From NCBI RefSeq assembly GCF_032854445.1, contig NC_088296.1, positions 25,863,897-25,927,896 on the forward strand: a stretch of 64,000 nt of DNA, written 5' to 3'. The stretch's first letter is position 1. Every line of letters starts with the position of its first letter. The translations under genes were made by a program, and so were the position numbers. Source of the stretch: Liolophura sinensis (lineage: Eukaryota; Mollusca; Polyplacophora; Chitonida; Chitonidae). The notes below the pieces were generated by a model, which did no database searches, was not told the DNA's origin, and saw nothing but the letters and a program-made list of their open reading frames with translations. Below are positions 46,468 to 57,855 of the stretch, one piece after another.

Positions 46468-48899
46468 AGGTACACCCCTTGACTTTGTGGGTGATAAGCT
46501 GAGGATTTATACTGGCTAATACCTAGCTCATGCATAACTTGTTGGAACACACCAGACATGAAATTTGAACCCTGGTCTGACTGTACTGACTTAGGCAGAC
46601 CAAACATGGTGAAGAACTTAACTAAAGCCTTAATTACAGTCTTGGCAGTAATATGCCTTAATGAAATTGCCTCAGGGAAACGAGTTGAAGTACACATTAT
46701 AGCTAACATATACTGATTTCCAGACTTTGTCTTAGGTAGCGGACCAACACAATCTATTAAGATTCTACTGAATGGCTCACCAATTGCAGGAATAGGCCTC
46801 AAGGCTGCCTTGGGGATTGTCTGGTTAGGTTTCCCCACTAACTGACATGCATGACAAGACCTGCAAAATTCAGTAACATCTTTTCTTATTCCTGGCCAAT
46901 AAAAATGACTGAAAATCTTATGATAGGTCTTATTAACACCTAAATGACCTGCTAACGGCGTTTCATGCGCTATGGTCAGTATGTCTTTACGATAAGACTT
47001 GGGCACAACTACCTGATGCTTAACTGCCCATTCATCCTCCAACGAAACATCGGGAGGCCTCCACTGCTGCATCAATATGCCAGACTTGACATAGTAGTAG
47101 CATGGGTCAGGTAAAGATTCACCATCTTTAGCTGCATCATTAAACAAGCAAGAAATACTTGGATCACTGTGTTGTTCAGCAATCAACTCAGTCCTACAAA
47201 ATCGCTGATCACCACTAACAGAATTAGTATCTACTTCCTGCTGGCTGTCTAATTTGGAAGAATCTCCATCCAACATGTTGCTGAGAAAAGTCTCGCTCAA
47301 ATCAACAGTACTACCCTGGTCAGTACTGACTTTTCTAGACATAGCTCTTGTAACAACACAGGACGGATATAAACCCGCTATCTCGCTTTCAACTGGCTCT
47401 GTGACTGAATTCAGAGAAGAAGGCTTATCAACCATTAAGGGATCAACAGTAACTTTATCATGTGCTAAGTCATTTCCCAATAACAAATGAATACCCTCAA
47501 AAGGTAATGAAGACTTAATGCCTACCCTGACAGGTCCAGATATCAAATCTGATGACAAATAAATATCATGAAGGGGAACACTGACAAAGTCACTAGACTC
47601 TACACCTCTAATAAGGGCACGAACCCCAGAGTATGACTCTTCAGAAAAGGACAGAGTATTCATCAACAACAGAGATTGAGATGCCCCAGTATCCCTTAAT
47701 ATCTTTATAGGGGTAGCACAAGACATGTCGCTTCTAAGCGACATTGAACCAGAATTGATAAACGGAGCGAAGCTATCCATAGAGCATTTGGGAATCTTAT
47801 CCAATCCCGTATCAGCTAACTCAGATCTGCTTTTAACTGCTGATGTAACTTCCGGCAATGTTTTGTGCATTGCAACACAAAGACCTGTGGGCTTAGACTC
47901 ATTCTGGGCTTCCCGTATCCTTTTCAACTTGTAACATTCACTCATCACGTGACCTACCCGCTTGCAAAAATTACAAGTGACCCTATTTCGAGGACTACCA
48001 TTCCAATCTGAACTACGTGAACCATGAGCTGTAGAACCATTGGAGCCTGGTGTAGAACTCTTCTGTGTAGAGCTACCTCTACCTGTTGCATGTGACTGGG
48101 TATTTCTACGTATAAATGAATTAAATGGCTTACCCGTGTATGTAACCTTATGTGTCAAGGAATAATCATCAGCTAAACTGGCTGCCTCTTCAAGTGTACT
48201 CGCCTTCTGCTCATCAACGAACACCTTTACATCATTATGAATACAACGCTTGAACTCTTCTACCAGCACAAGCTGACGCAAACTTTCAAAATCCTTGCCT
48301 ATTTTCTTGGCTGTACACCAGCGATCAAACAACTGCTCCTTAGCTCGACCAAACTCAACGTATGTCTGATCTCTACCTTTTTCACAGTTACGAAACTTCT
48401 GGCGGTAAGCTTCAGGCACCAATTCATAACCCTTCAAAATTACCTCTTTCACATAGTCATAATTGGAAGCATTCTCTACACTTAACTGAGTGTAAATTTC
48501 CCTGGCCTTTCCAATTAGCACACTCTGTAATAACATAGTCCAGAACTCTTTAGGCCACTTCAAACTATTTGCAATTTTCTCAAAATGCAGAAAATATTTA
48601 TCCACCTCTTTTTCCTTAAAGGATGGAACTAACCGAATGTATTTGGTCACATCAAATCCTGAACCCTGTCTACCGGAAGGACCCGGTTTCTCACCTCTCT
48701 CTACCTCTAACTTTTTCATTTCGAACTCCAATTCTCTTTCCCTCTCTCTTTCTCGCCTCTCTCTCTCCTCTCTCTGCACTTTCCTCTCTCTTTCCTCTCT
48801 CTGCATTTTCAACTTTTCTAACTGTATCTCATGTTCCCTCTCTTTCTCTTTTTCCTCATATTCCCTCTCTTTCTCTCTTTCCTCTTTCTCCAATCTCAA
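46461..48899 (-). CDS. Gag-protease-integrase polyprotein, unit 4
   Basis: Identical protein to the frame at 12198-14636. Confidence 0.85.
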   Translation of the reverse strand: MRLEKEEREKEREYEEKEKEREHEIQLEKLKMQREERERKVQREERERRERERERELEFEMKKLEVERGEKPGPSGRQGSGFDVTKYIRLVPSFKEKEVDKYFLHFEKIANSLKWPKEFWTMLLQSVLIGKAREIYTQLSVENASNYDYVKEVILKGYELVPEAYRQKFRNCEKGRDQTYVEFGRAKEQLFDRWCTAKKIGKDFESLRQLVLVEEFKRCIHNDVKVFVDEQKASTLEEAASLADDYSLTHKVTYTGKPFNSFIRRNTQSHATGRGSSTQKSSTPGSNGSTAHGSRSSDWNGSPRNRVTCNFCKRVGHVMSECYKLKRIREAQNESKPTGLCVAMHKTLPEVTSAVKSRSELADTGLDKIPKCSMDSFAPFINSGSMSLRSDMSCATPIKILRDTGASQSLLLMNTLSFSEESYSGVRALIRGVESSDFVSVPLHDIYLSSDLISGPVRVGIKSSLPFEGIHLLLGNDLAHDKVTVDPLMVDKPSSLNSVTEPVESEIAGLYPSCVVTRAMSRKVSTDQGSTVDLSETFLSNMLDGDSSKLDSQQEVDTNSVSGDQRFCRTELIAEQHSDPSISCLFNDAAKDGESLPDPCYYYVKSGILMQQWRPPDVSLEDEWAVKHQVVVPKSYRKDILTIAHETPLAGHLGVNKTYHKIFSHFYWPGIRKDVTEFCRSCHACQLVGKPNQTIPKAALRPIPAIGEPFSRILIDCVGPLPKTKSGNQYMLAIMCTSTRFPEAISLRHITAKTVIKALVKFFTMFGLPKSVQSDQGSNFMSGVFQQVMHELGISQYKSSAYHPQSQGVYLC

Positions 48900-50197
48900 C
48901 TTTAACTCAAACTGCTTAAACTTAAGCTCGGCATCAGACTGACCCTCGGAAGAAATCTTGGAAGACTGGAGGGATAATATATGAAAGATTTAGTTGTTAC
49001 AGCAACTAATGAAATGGTGGGCTTCCAAAATCAGTTTCAATTAACATTTTATTTATCCTGTAAGATATTTGACTGACTGACTGATTATTGTTTCATGCCA
49101 TACTTATGAGTATTTCACTCATATGACGGTGGGTCAGTATTGTCAGGTGGGTGGAGGTAACCCCGGAAGGAACCAGGGTAAACCACTGATCACTGGCAAG
49201 TCACTGACAACTACCCCACTTGTCTTACAGCAGCCCCATTTGCACAGTTCTACAAGCGTGGTCATCCACCACGCCACCCAGCCCCATGAAATTAAGCACT
49301 AGAATGCCTTCAGTGGAATGAGAAAATTCCCTGCCGTGGTGACCCCGGAATTATAGTCAGATGTCATATCTATCGAATCGGGTACAGCAGCAAGCCTTGC
49401 AATTAAGGATCCCATTTGACTAAGAGGATTACAAAGCTTACTAATATACAATATTTTAGGCCACTTATCCTGATGTTAGATGTAAAACTACCCTTTTGAC
49501 GCAACGAAAGCATTTCCGGCAATGCAAGTTTTCCGTCGGACGGGGATCACAGACCCCCGGACGCGCAGCTCACTTGGCTGGGACGCTCTTTCCCCATACC
49601 TTCACCATTTGACAAGGAATTAACTAGTGTCACTGGTTAAGATAGTAAACTAAGAGGACAGTATTTAAGATTCCACTAGAAACTTACATAGAAACGAGTA
49701 GAGGAGGTGAGTTTGATCGTCCTGAGTTGAAAGGACGTGGGAGATTGAAATCTGTACCATTTTTTTTTTAAGGCAGAGATGGACTCTGTGTTACAATGAA
49801 TGCTAGAATTTTAAGTTATAGCACACTGAGTCAATCTATAAGGGCTACCATTTGAGATACCTGGAAAGTCAAACAAAATAAAAAAAGACACCAATGTATA
49901 AGTATAAATAACAAAACCATTCAGCCACGACCGCTGTGCTGCAGGAACCTGTTACACATTCAGTACAAGCTGTCTGTGTGTTCACTCAAAGGTATGGATG
50001 TCAGATGTGAGGGACATAGAAGCTAGCGGTAGTACACTAGTTTAACATGTGTTTACTATATGTAGCATTAGAAACACAGACTTAGTTACTGACTCTTATT
50101 TTTGACAGCGATGAGTTCGCTAGCACGCATGACTCATCCTTCCATTCGACCTCATCTCCCAAACATGCAAACATGGCAACACTTTTTTTTTCTTTAC

Positions 50198-50547
50198 CCA
50201 ACAGAATTGTCCAGTCCTTCCTCAATTTTGGCCACCCGTCCCCTGCTGTTGTTGTCATTCTGGCTACTGGGGGTGGTGGGCTGCGATACTGGAGCCACAC
50301 TTCGCCATAGCATGGACTTGGAGCTGTCAAAATTCGTCACTCCCATGGCTTTAACCAGATTGCTGCCCGCGTTACGGAGCGGGATTTCCCCAGTCTTGGA
50401 ATCCCCATGTTCACGGCAAGATCCGCTCTTCAGATCGAACTCCGCACGACTCAGCGGTGATAAATCCGCTACGTTGTTGTTGTTTATGTTATCCTGGGCA
50501 TCTTTAGCAGTCAAACAATCAATTTCTTGCGTCAAAACAAAGCACAT
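50198..50547 (-). pseudogene. putative first exon with start deleted, unit 4
   Basis: A 32-bp deletion at about 50514 removes the ATG and the codons for the first six residues. The frame remains open upstream to another ATG at 50547, giving MCFVLTQEIDCLTAKDAQ. The donor at 50198 is intact. Confidence 0.4.
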
Positions 50548-51586
50548 GTTTGGCGATGTTCGGAAATGTCAGGGTGACTTTACTCCGCATGTCAGAAATA
50601 CCGTATAGTGGGACGCTACCGGTCACGACATCATGTTTTCATTACTCTTATATACTAATGCATGTTCTATCTAATTGGAACGACCTTTGTTTTGCAGCTC
50701 TTCATAACCTTAATCACTACAATATCTTAAGTATGAACAGTTACTGCTTGGTAAAAATGAAGAGATTAGTTGCAGGTGCTTGTTTACGACAATGACCTGG
50801 TTTACGGTAGCATAACAACAAACACGCTTAACTTAATATTGGGAGGTCTATGAAATATTTCAGTCAGACATATAGGCCAGGGTCCAATAGCTGAGCATGT
50901 TTATGTTTGACTTAGTACCTTTGTCCCAATTTTACATAGCACAACGAGCAGACGGTCAAATTAATCAGTAAAACATATGAAATGTATGACCATATCGAGA
51001 CTGGGCAAGGGCCTCCTGATGTCGGATATCAACAAATTTCAAGTTGTTTTCGTCCACTTCTTAGTCAGATTACATGTACATGTATTCCTACGGCAGCCTG
51101 TATTAAATACATGTCTAGCCCAACGATAAAAAGGTTAAAACAATCGCTATCCAACAGTGAATATGACTTTGCTGGCTAAGCTATTGAAGTGTACGATGAA
51201 CGAAAACTCAAGTGAAGTGATAACAACATCATGCATAGGCTGTATTTAAACCATTCATGTGTTTCTGCTCTTTTGAGACTTTCAAAATGGTGCAGTTAAT
51301 AGCCACAAAGTGCATATATATAGACGTGTACAGTTAAGCACTTCGTAGTTGTTGCCTGGTAAATGTAAATAGAGACATAATCTGACAGCGGTTAGACAGG
51401 TAGGCTAGGCCTATAGGCCTACAATTAGGCCTACAGGTTAATCAAACAAAACAAAGGGCCTAGTAGGCTAACACCCTCACAATGAAACAAAGCTGTTTTA
51501 TACACGTTTTGTATTATCCTCCGAAAATAATTTAAAAAGGTTAATACTGAAAATGTATTCATAACATTTTGCTTAGGCCTATAGGC

Positions 51587-52117
51587 CTATACCCAAATGT
51601 GTTTACTGACTTTAAGATGTCGAAAAGAATCAGCGTTAATTTGTTGTGGATGAACCCTGGTTCTGTTGCGCAGAGTATCTCCAGTTTCTCCTAGATAACG
51701 TTTCTGACATCCATTACAGACTAGGACGTACATCAAATTCTTAGAGTTACAATTCATACCTGCATATATTAATATATGATAAATGGCTTTTCAGCATTTG
51801 TTAACTGAAATTTGGACTCAACTGTTACATGATTATGGCCTACAACATTTACATTGTTTATCATGGCATTTGCTGACAGAGAACGTCTCCATATAGTTCA
51901 AACCGAATTTGGCCCTGGTAAATAGTTGTGTCAAGTTCTCAGCTTGTGTGTTTGCTTTTACAAATTTTGTTTCCTGAAATGCAGGACGAAGTCGTTCATT
52001 GGACTGTAAGAGAATTTGGTGGGTTTGAATGGCAGCATATACGTTGTCATTGTTCGGGTTAAAGTGGATCCCCAGTGCTGGGACTTCCAAATTACTGATT
52101 GGTAGTTTGATGTCCAT
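51587..52117 (-). pseudogene. Penelope-like relic, unit 4
   Basis: Copy of 17357-17887 with the same breaks and one extra substitution (G to T at 51667) in the GIY-YIG part. Confidence 0.65.
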
Positions 52118-53853
52118 TCCGATTGTTTAAAATGTCGAAAACGGAAGGAAAACGGCAGAGTTTGGTCACCAAACATCAGAAAATCTACCTGGTTTCGATT
52201 GAACCAATGTTGACCTTGTGACGTCACAGCTGTACATTTACAGCAAGCAGTTGTGGCTGTAGGCTACAACACAGACAGCGGGAAACAATCGCTAATCTTT
52301 TACAGTTATTTTCGACATTAATACATGCCCAACTGTGACTTGTGACCGCAGTAACACAACGCAGGATACGGTAAATTTACATGCATGGCCTAAAACTGGC
52401 ACAGATTTAGAAAATATCGGCCAGATAGTAGTCGTGTATGACTTGCTAATTCAGCCATGCGTGGCTTATGGCGAGCTTTATATTTTCCCCACAAGAAGCC
52501 AAACGAAAGAGATGTCCTAATTTTCACTTCCAGAATGCAGAAGTTGTTTAGCTACTTGCTTGTTTGAAACAGTAGCTTGTGACACGAAGTGTATGGAGCC
52601 GCTAGCCTTTGCTCTACAACGGTCAAGCGCTAGGCTGCATAACGGTCCCCTTCCTCAGTTCACTCCTCGCCTAGGCCTACAGACCGCTGCGCCTTTCACA
52701 CACCGCAGCATGGCGTATACTTTGAAGTCCATAACGGGGACCCAGACCAAATCTAAACTGGTATTCTATGTTTTATACTAATCGCTATTTCCATTCAATA
52801 TAATTTAAACCTGATAGATCTATTTTTGCCGGTGATACTTTTTTAAAACATTAAAGATTGGCTCCACTGTTACTTTCACGTGTGTTGAGTGACAGACTGT
52901 TGTTGCTCCAACTCACAATCCGCTGGCGGGACTGAATGGATCCTCGTAATTATAGATCAAGTCAGACGATGTCTTCTGGAATAGCACACAGTGGGTAGGC
53001 CTAATATGCATGGATCATAAACCTACAAACCTTCGGGTTTCGAGTAGCCACGAGAAAGCATCTTCCTTTGTGTACTCATACATCAGCGTGAAGCCTAATG
53101 TATCAGCTTCCGAACAAGTGTCGTTTGGTTGAGACTGGATCATTTTTCCATGTTTCATGTCCAGTTATGTCTTCCAATTCATTGAAGATGTGTCTTGTTA
53201 TATATACTAGGTGTCAGCAACGTGCGGATGGTCGTGAGTTTCCCCCGGGCTCTGCCAGGTTTTCTCCCACCATAATGCTGACCGCCGTCGTATAAGTGAA
53301 ATATTCTTGAGTACAACGTATAACACTAATTAAATAAATAAATAAAATAAATATATATTAGGTATAAACAGCGTTCGGACGATTTTGCCACCTATTGAAC
53401 TAATCATAATATATTTAATATATAATATAGTCAACATAGTATATTTAATGCAGTTTGCACACTAACATAGTTTTAGGGAATATTTAGTGTGAAAATAAAG
53501 TCGTTGGGGTTCTCCTTTAAATGAAGATTTATATGCTAAAGGATGAGAGTCAGGTGCACGCGCTAAGGGTGCTCTTAAAAGGTGTAGATCAATAGAGCGA
53601 GCCAAGATATATCCTCCATCAATAAGTTTCACAGCGTACTCAGTAGAAAAGTTCCTTTAGCCTTATATCATGTAGTCCAAAACAACGGTACATATCCGTC
53701 TTGCTAAATTGTACGGTTTTACTGTGCCCTGGTGACATGATTTGAAAGATGAATACTGTTTGGTATCTGTTGGTTTCTAGTATATGTCAGTTATTATTTT
53801 ATAATCTTTTCTTTTTAGTAGGATGTCAAGAAAGGGCAGTTCATGTTCACTGG

Positions 53854-54001
53854 TTTCCACGGTAAATTGTTTAGGCCTATTGTCATCAAGTTTCCACGGT
53901 AAATTGTTTAGGCCTATTGTCATCAAGTTTCCACGGTAAATTGTTTAGGCCTATTGTCATCAAGTTTCCACGGTAAATTGTTTAGGCCTATTGTCATCAA
54001 G
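53854..54001. repeat. 37-bp minisatellite, unit 4
   Basis: Four copies, as at 19624-19771. Confidence 0.95.
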
Positions 54002-54219
54002 ATCATTTAACATTTGATGAAAGGATTTTACATCTTCAAGTTTAATGTTTCAAATGATGAAACAGTCATACCGCTTAAATGACTGTTTCACAGAATTTGA
54101 AGCTTCAAGGCTGAAGGTTTGTTAACAATTTTTATATAATATGGTGTTTAAATAGCCAACCTAGTGTGGCATAGGTATGGGAAACTTGGTTCCCACAGCA
54201 GTTCCCAATGTTTGGATAT

Positions 54220-54494
54220 TATTATTATTATTATTATGTGATTGGTGTTTTACACCGTACTCAAGAATATTTCACTTATACGACGATGGCCTGCATTATG
54301 GTCGGAGGAAACCGGACAGAGCCCGAGGGAAACCCACGACCATCCGCAGGTTGCTGTCAGACCTTCCCACTTTTTATATCCGGAGAGGAAGCCAGCATGA
54401 GCTGGACTTGAACTCACAGCGACCGCATTGGTGAGAGGCTTCTGGGTCATTACGCTGCGGTAGCGCGCTAACCGACTGAGCCACGGAGGCCCCT
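54220..54494 (-). mobile_element. full-length SINE, unit 5
   Basis: Unit 5 copy of the SINE at 8569-8843, with the same target duplication. Confidence 0.85.
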
Positions 54495-55065
54495 ATGTTT
54501 GGATATAGTTTTGTTTCCAAACTGAAAAGCATTGTTTTGTAAAATAAGTCTAACACAGGCAAAAGTAAAGTCAGAAGAGAAGCGTTCACTGTTTGGGTTT
54601 GGGTAGTGTGATAAGCCATGAGATCAGTATCAGTTCATCAATATATGCTGAATACGGTTATCACTTCATCACTATGATCAGTGCGGTAATTGGATATCAC
54701 TATGCTGAATGCGGTCATCGGATCATCATTATGCTGAATACGGTAATCAGTTTATCACTGTGCTGAATGCGGTATTTGGATCATCAATACGCTGAAAGTG
54801 GCAATCGAAAAATCGTATAAGAGTGTAATTAATCGTCGATCACAAACTTCAACGTAAGCTCTTCGATGAACACCATGTTTGGTCAAATTTCGCAATTGTG
54901 CTGAAATGCAAGGGGCGTAACTGTGAATGATCTTGGGGGCGGCGACAGATGCGAGAGAGTCCGGTTGTCATACCTCGCCCTACAGAGCCAGATCAGACAA
55001 TCACTCATCACAACAAAACGCAAAAACGTCGCAAACATTCTCCGCCACTGTACTTTCACTTCCGT

Positions 55066-55205
55066 ATGTACAAGACGGCGACATTTTTATCTGCACACAG
55101 TGAAATACAACGCAGTTTGCGAAGGGCTGTGTTAGACGGCGATGTTACAACCGTTCGGGAACTTAGAAAGAAGAAAGAGGCGCTGATGTTAACGCATGTT
55201 ATGAG
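55066..55205 (+). pseudogene. ankyrin-type first exon, unit 5
   Basis: Copy of 9415-9554 with the same frameshift and donor. Confidence 0.5.
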
Positions 55206-56048
55206 GTGAGATTTTCCTATCATTTCTAATATGTTAACGATTGTACGATGGTGCCTTTTTAATTGAGAGCTGTCAGGCCCTAAATGCGGACTACAGGCCA
55301 AGTCCAAACAATATTTGTACCTGAGTACTGAGTGGAAGAGCCTATACAAGTAGCGGCCACGTCTCGCGACTTAACACCCCCCTCCCTCCTCCCGCCCTAA
55401 AGAGACACAACATACACTGAGACATACACTCAAACATCTGTATATACGTGAGGCTCCGTACAAATACATGTTCATGTATAGAAATGGTTGTGGTATGAAA
55501 CTTAAACTCACTGATTTGGGCAATATATTTCCTTGGAATTTCAACTTGATTTTTACGTGTATGTCACAACAGAGCGGCAAATTTGTGATAAGGTGGTGTT
55601 TGTGTTTGTCTTGTTATACCATACCTTACCTTAGTATGTTTTACATCCCGAAAGTGTAATTCTGATAAGGCTATTACTGTTACCGTACATACACAAAATA
55701 CATGAGTGACTGACCAGTTGTACATCTATGTCGACAACAAACCGACAACAAGAGAGGAATACCGGGTATAGCAAGTGGGCAACATTCATGAAGGGTTTCG
55801 TTTTGCTGAAAGCGAGTCCAGGAGAGAATGATAGTTCCGATGTAGGCCATCTCCACGTCCGTGTTTGTATGAGAGTTCATAACAGCTTTACAGCACAGTG
55901 TACACGTTTCGTCTTAGTCTACGTCAATAGGATAGGAAGGATAAGATTACACGACAGCCCATATACGGCTTTATAGATGTAACAAGCATCTAATGGCGAC
56001 AAGGCGGCCCATTTCGTGGACTCGTGTATTATTTCGTGTATTATTTAT

Positions 56049-56637
56049 TGTTACGGTATTGAAAACAGCAACAGAAAACAGACTCAGTGACTCAATATTA
56101 CAATGTAAACAATGCTTTATATATAAAATGAGACGTACAGTTCCACAGACAGTTCAACAACAACAACATAAAAAAACATACACATCAGTATTACCGGTCT
56201 TTAAAAGTTTCCAGTTCACCTTTGCATCCCAAGGAACGAATTCCAGGAGATCCAACGTAAAGACCATGGGATAAACACACAATTCACAAATTGTCCCCGT
56301 CCGGTACTTCGCTAGGTTAGCGAACGCGAACACAGTACACAGGTTACACAGAGCTGGAACAGTCAAGCCTTTGAATGACGTCACACCCGCAGAGCACAAC
56401 ACAGCAAAAATACCTCCCCTCTGCACAGAAAACACGGCTTATATACGTGCCAGGTGGATTCAACTATTTTTAAACACAGAGTTTAACAGCCAATGAACAG
56501 CCAGTTAAATAAACAGAGCATTGAACAAGGTGCTTTCCATCAGGTCCGCGCTGTACATATATAACAGGGCCTGTTATGCTTTCACAAAGGTCCGCAGACT
56601 AACAGTACATGAAGACGTTAAATAGTCATACATAACA
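56049..56637 (-). repeat. 3' LTR, unit 5
   Basis: Copy of the 589-bp LTR with T to C at 56144. It pairs with the 5' LTR at 60682-61688. Confidence 0.9.
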
Positions 56638-56751
56638 CCCTCACCCTTCAGGGAAAGAAAGTTTTGCATAAAACTTTCTTTAACATATTCATAATTATGA
56701 ATAATAATAACGTTTACCACAGTCTTTAAAAACAAAGCTGCAGAAAACCAA

Positions 56752-57855
56752 CTAGACACGTGACAAACAATCAGCAATCACATTATCTTTCCCTTTTATG
56801 TGTCTAATCTCTAGATTAAATTCTTGCAAAAGCAAACTCCACCGTAACAATCTTCGGTTTTTACCTTTTAGTTTGTGCAAGAAGGTCAAGGGATTGTGAT
56901 CTGTATACACAGCAATGGGGTAACTTGACGAAGTCACATATACTTCAAAATGCTGTAATGCTAGAATCAAGGACAGACACTCCTTTTCTATTGTCGAATA
57001 ATTTCTCTGGCACTTGTCAAATTTGCGAGAGAAAAAAAATACAGGGTGATCAACGTGATCTGTTTCATTTTCCTGTAACAAAACTGCCCCAGCAGATATA
57101 TCACTAGCATCAACAGCTAGCTTAAATGGTAAATTAAAACCAGGTGCTACAAGTATGGGGCCGCTGCTTAGCATGGCCTTTAATCTATCAAAAGATCTCT
57201 GACACTCAATGGACCACAAGAACTTAGCACCTTTCTTTAACAGCTGAGTTAATGGCTCACTAACAAATGAAAAGTTCCTACAGAACTTTCGATAATAACC
57301 TGCCATGCCCAAAAAACGCTTTAACGCTCTCTTACAACTTGGCACTGGAAAACAAGAGATAACAACTCCACTAGGATGTACAACATTGAGATCAGTGCTA
57401 TCTCTGTCTACATATGGCTTTAACATGTTAATGTGACAAAGTTGTCTAGATTTGCGCCGACCAGGAGTGAAAATAATATAATTAAGATCACTTAGCCTCT
57501 TGTCTACTACATAAGGTCCAAAATAACGAGCTTCAAGTGGCTTACCACTAACTGGAAGTAAGGCCAATACCTTCTGACCAACTTCAAATCTGCGTCTTAC
57601 TGTCTCTTTGTCATACTTAGTTTTCATACTCTTCTGAGAAGCTGTAAGATTCTCTCTGGCTAACTCACATACTCTGTTGAGCTTAGTACGAAATCTTGAC
57701 ACATACTGTAATAGGTTAACATTGTCACTATCACCAGACACAAACTTTTCCTTGAACAACTGTAGTGGACCACGCACGGTATGGCCAAACACAAGCTCAA
57801 ATGGACTAAATCTAAGTGACTCTTGTACAGACTCTCTTACAGCAAACATTAACAA
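56752..57855 (-). pseudogene. defective IN C-terminus/RT thumb/RNase H, unit 5
   Basis: As unit 1, but the end reads ADCLSRV: Arg at the position that is Leu in units 1-4 (A to C at 56759). Arg is the usual residue at the end of gypsy RNase H, so this copy keeps the ancestral state. Confidence 0.85.

Larger units (their letters stand above)
44661..48948 (-). mobile_element. Gmr1-like element, 5'-truncated, unit 4
   Basis: Copy of 10398-14685, truncated at the same gag position. Confidence 0.85.
42630..54017. repeat. macrosatellite unit 4 (33 bp shorter)
   Basis: 11388 bp. A 32-bp deletion at about 50514 removes the start of the minus-strand exon, 1 bp is lost near 51280 (TTTTC to TTTC), and G to T occurs at 51667. 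Confidence 0.9.
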
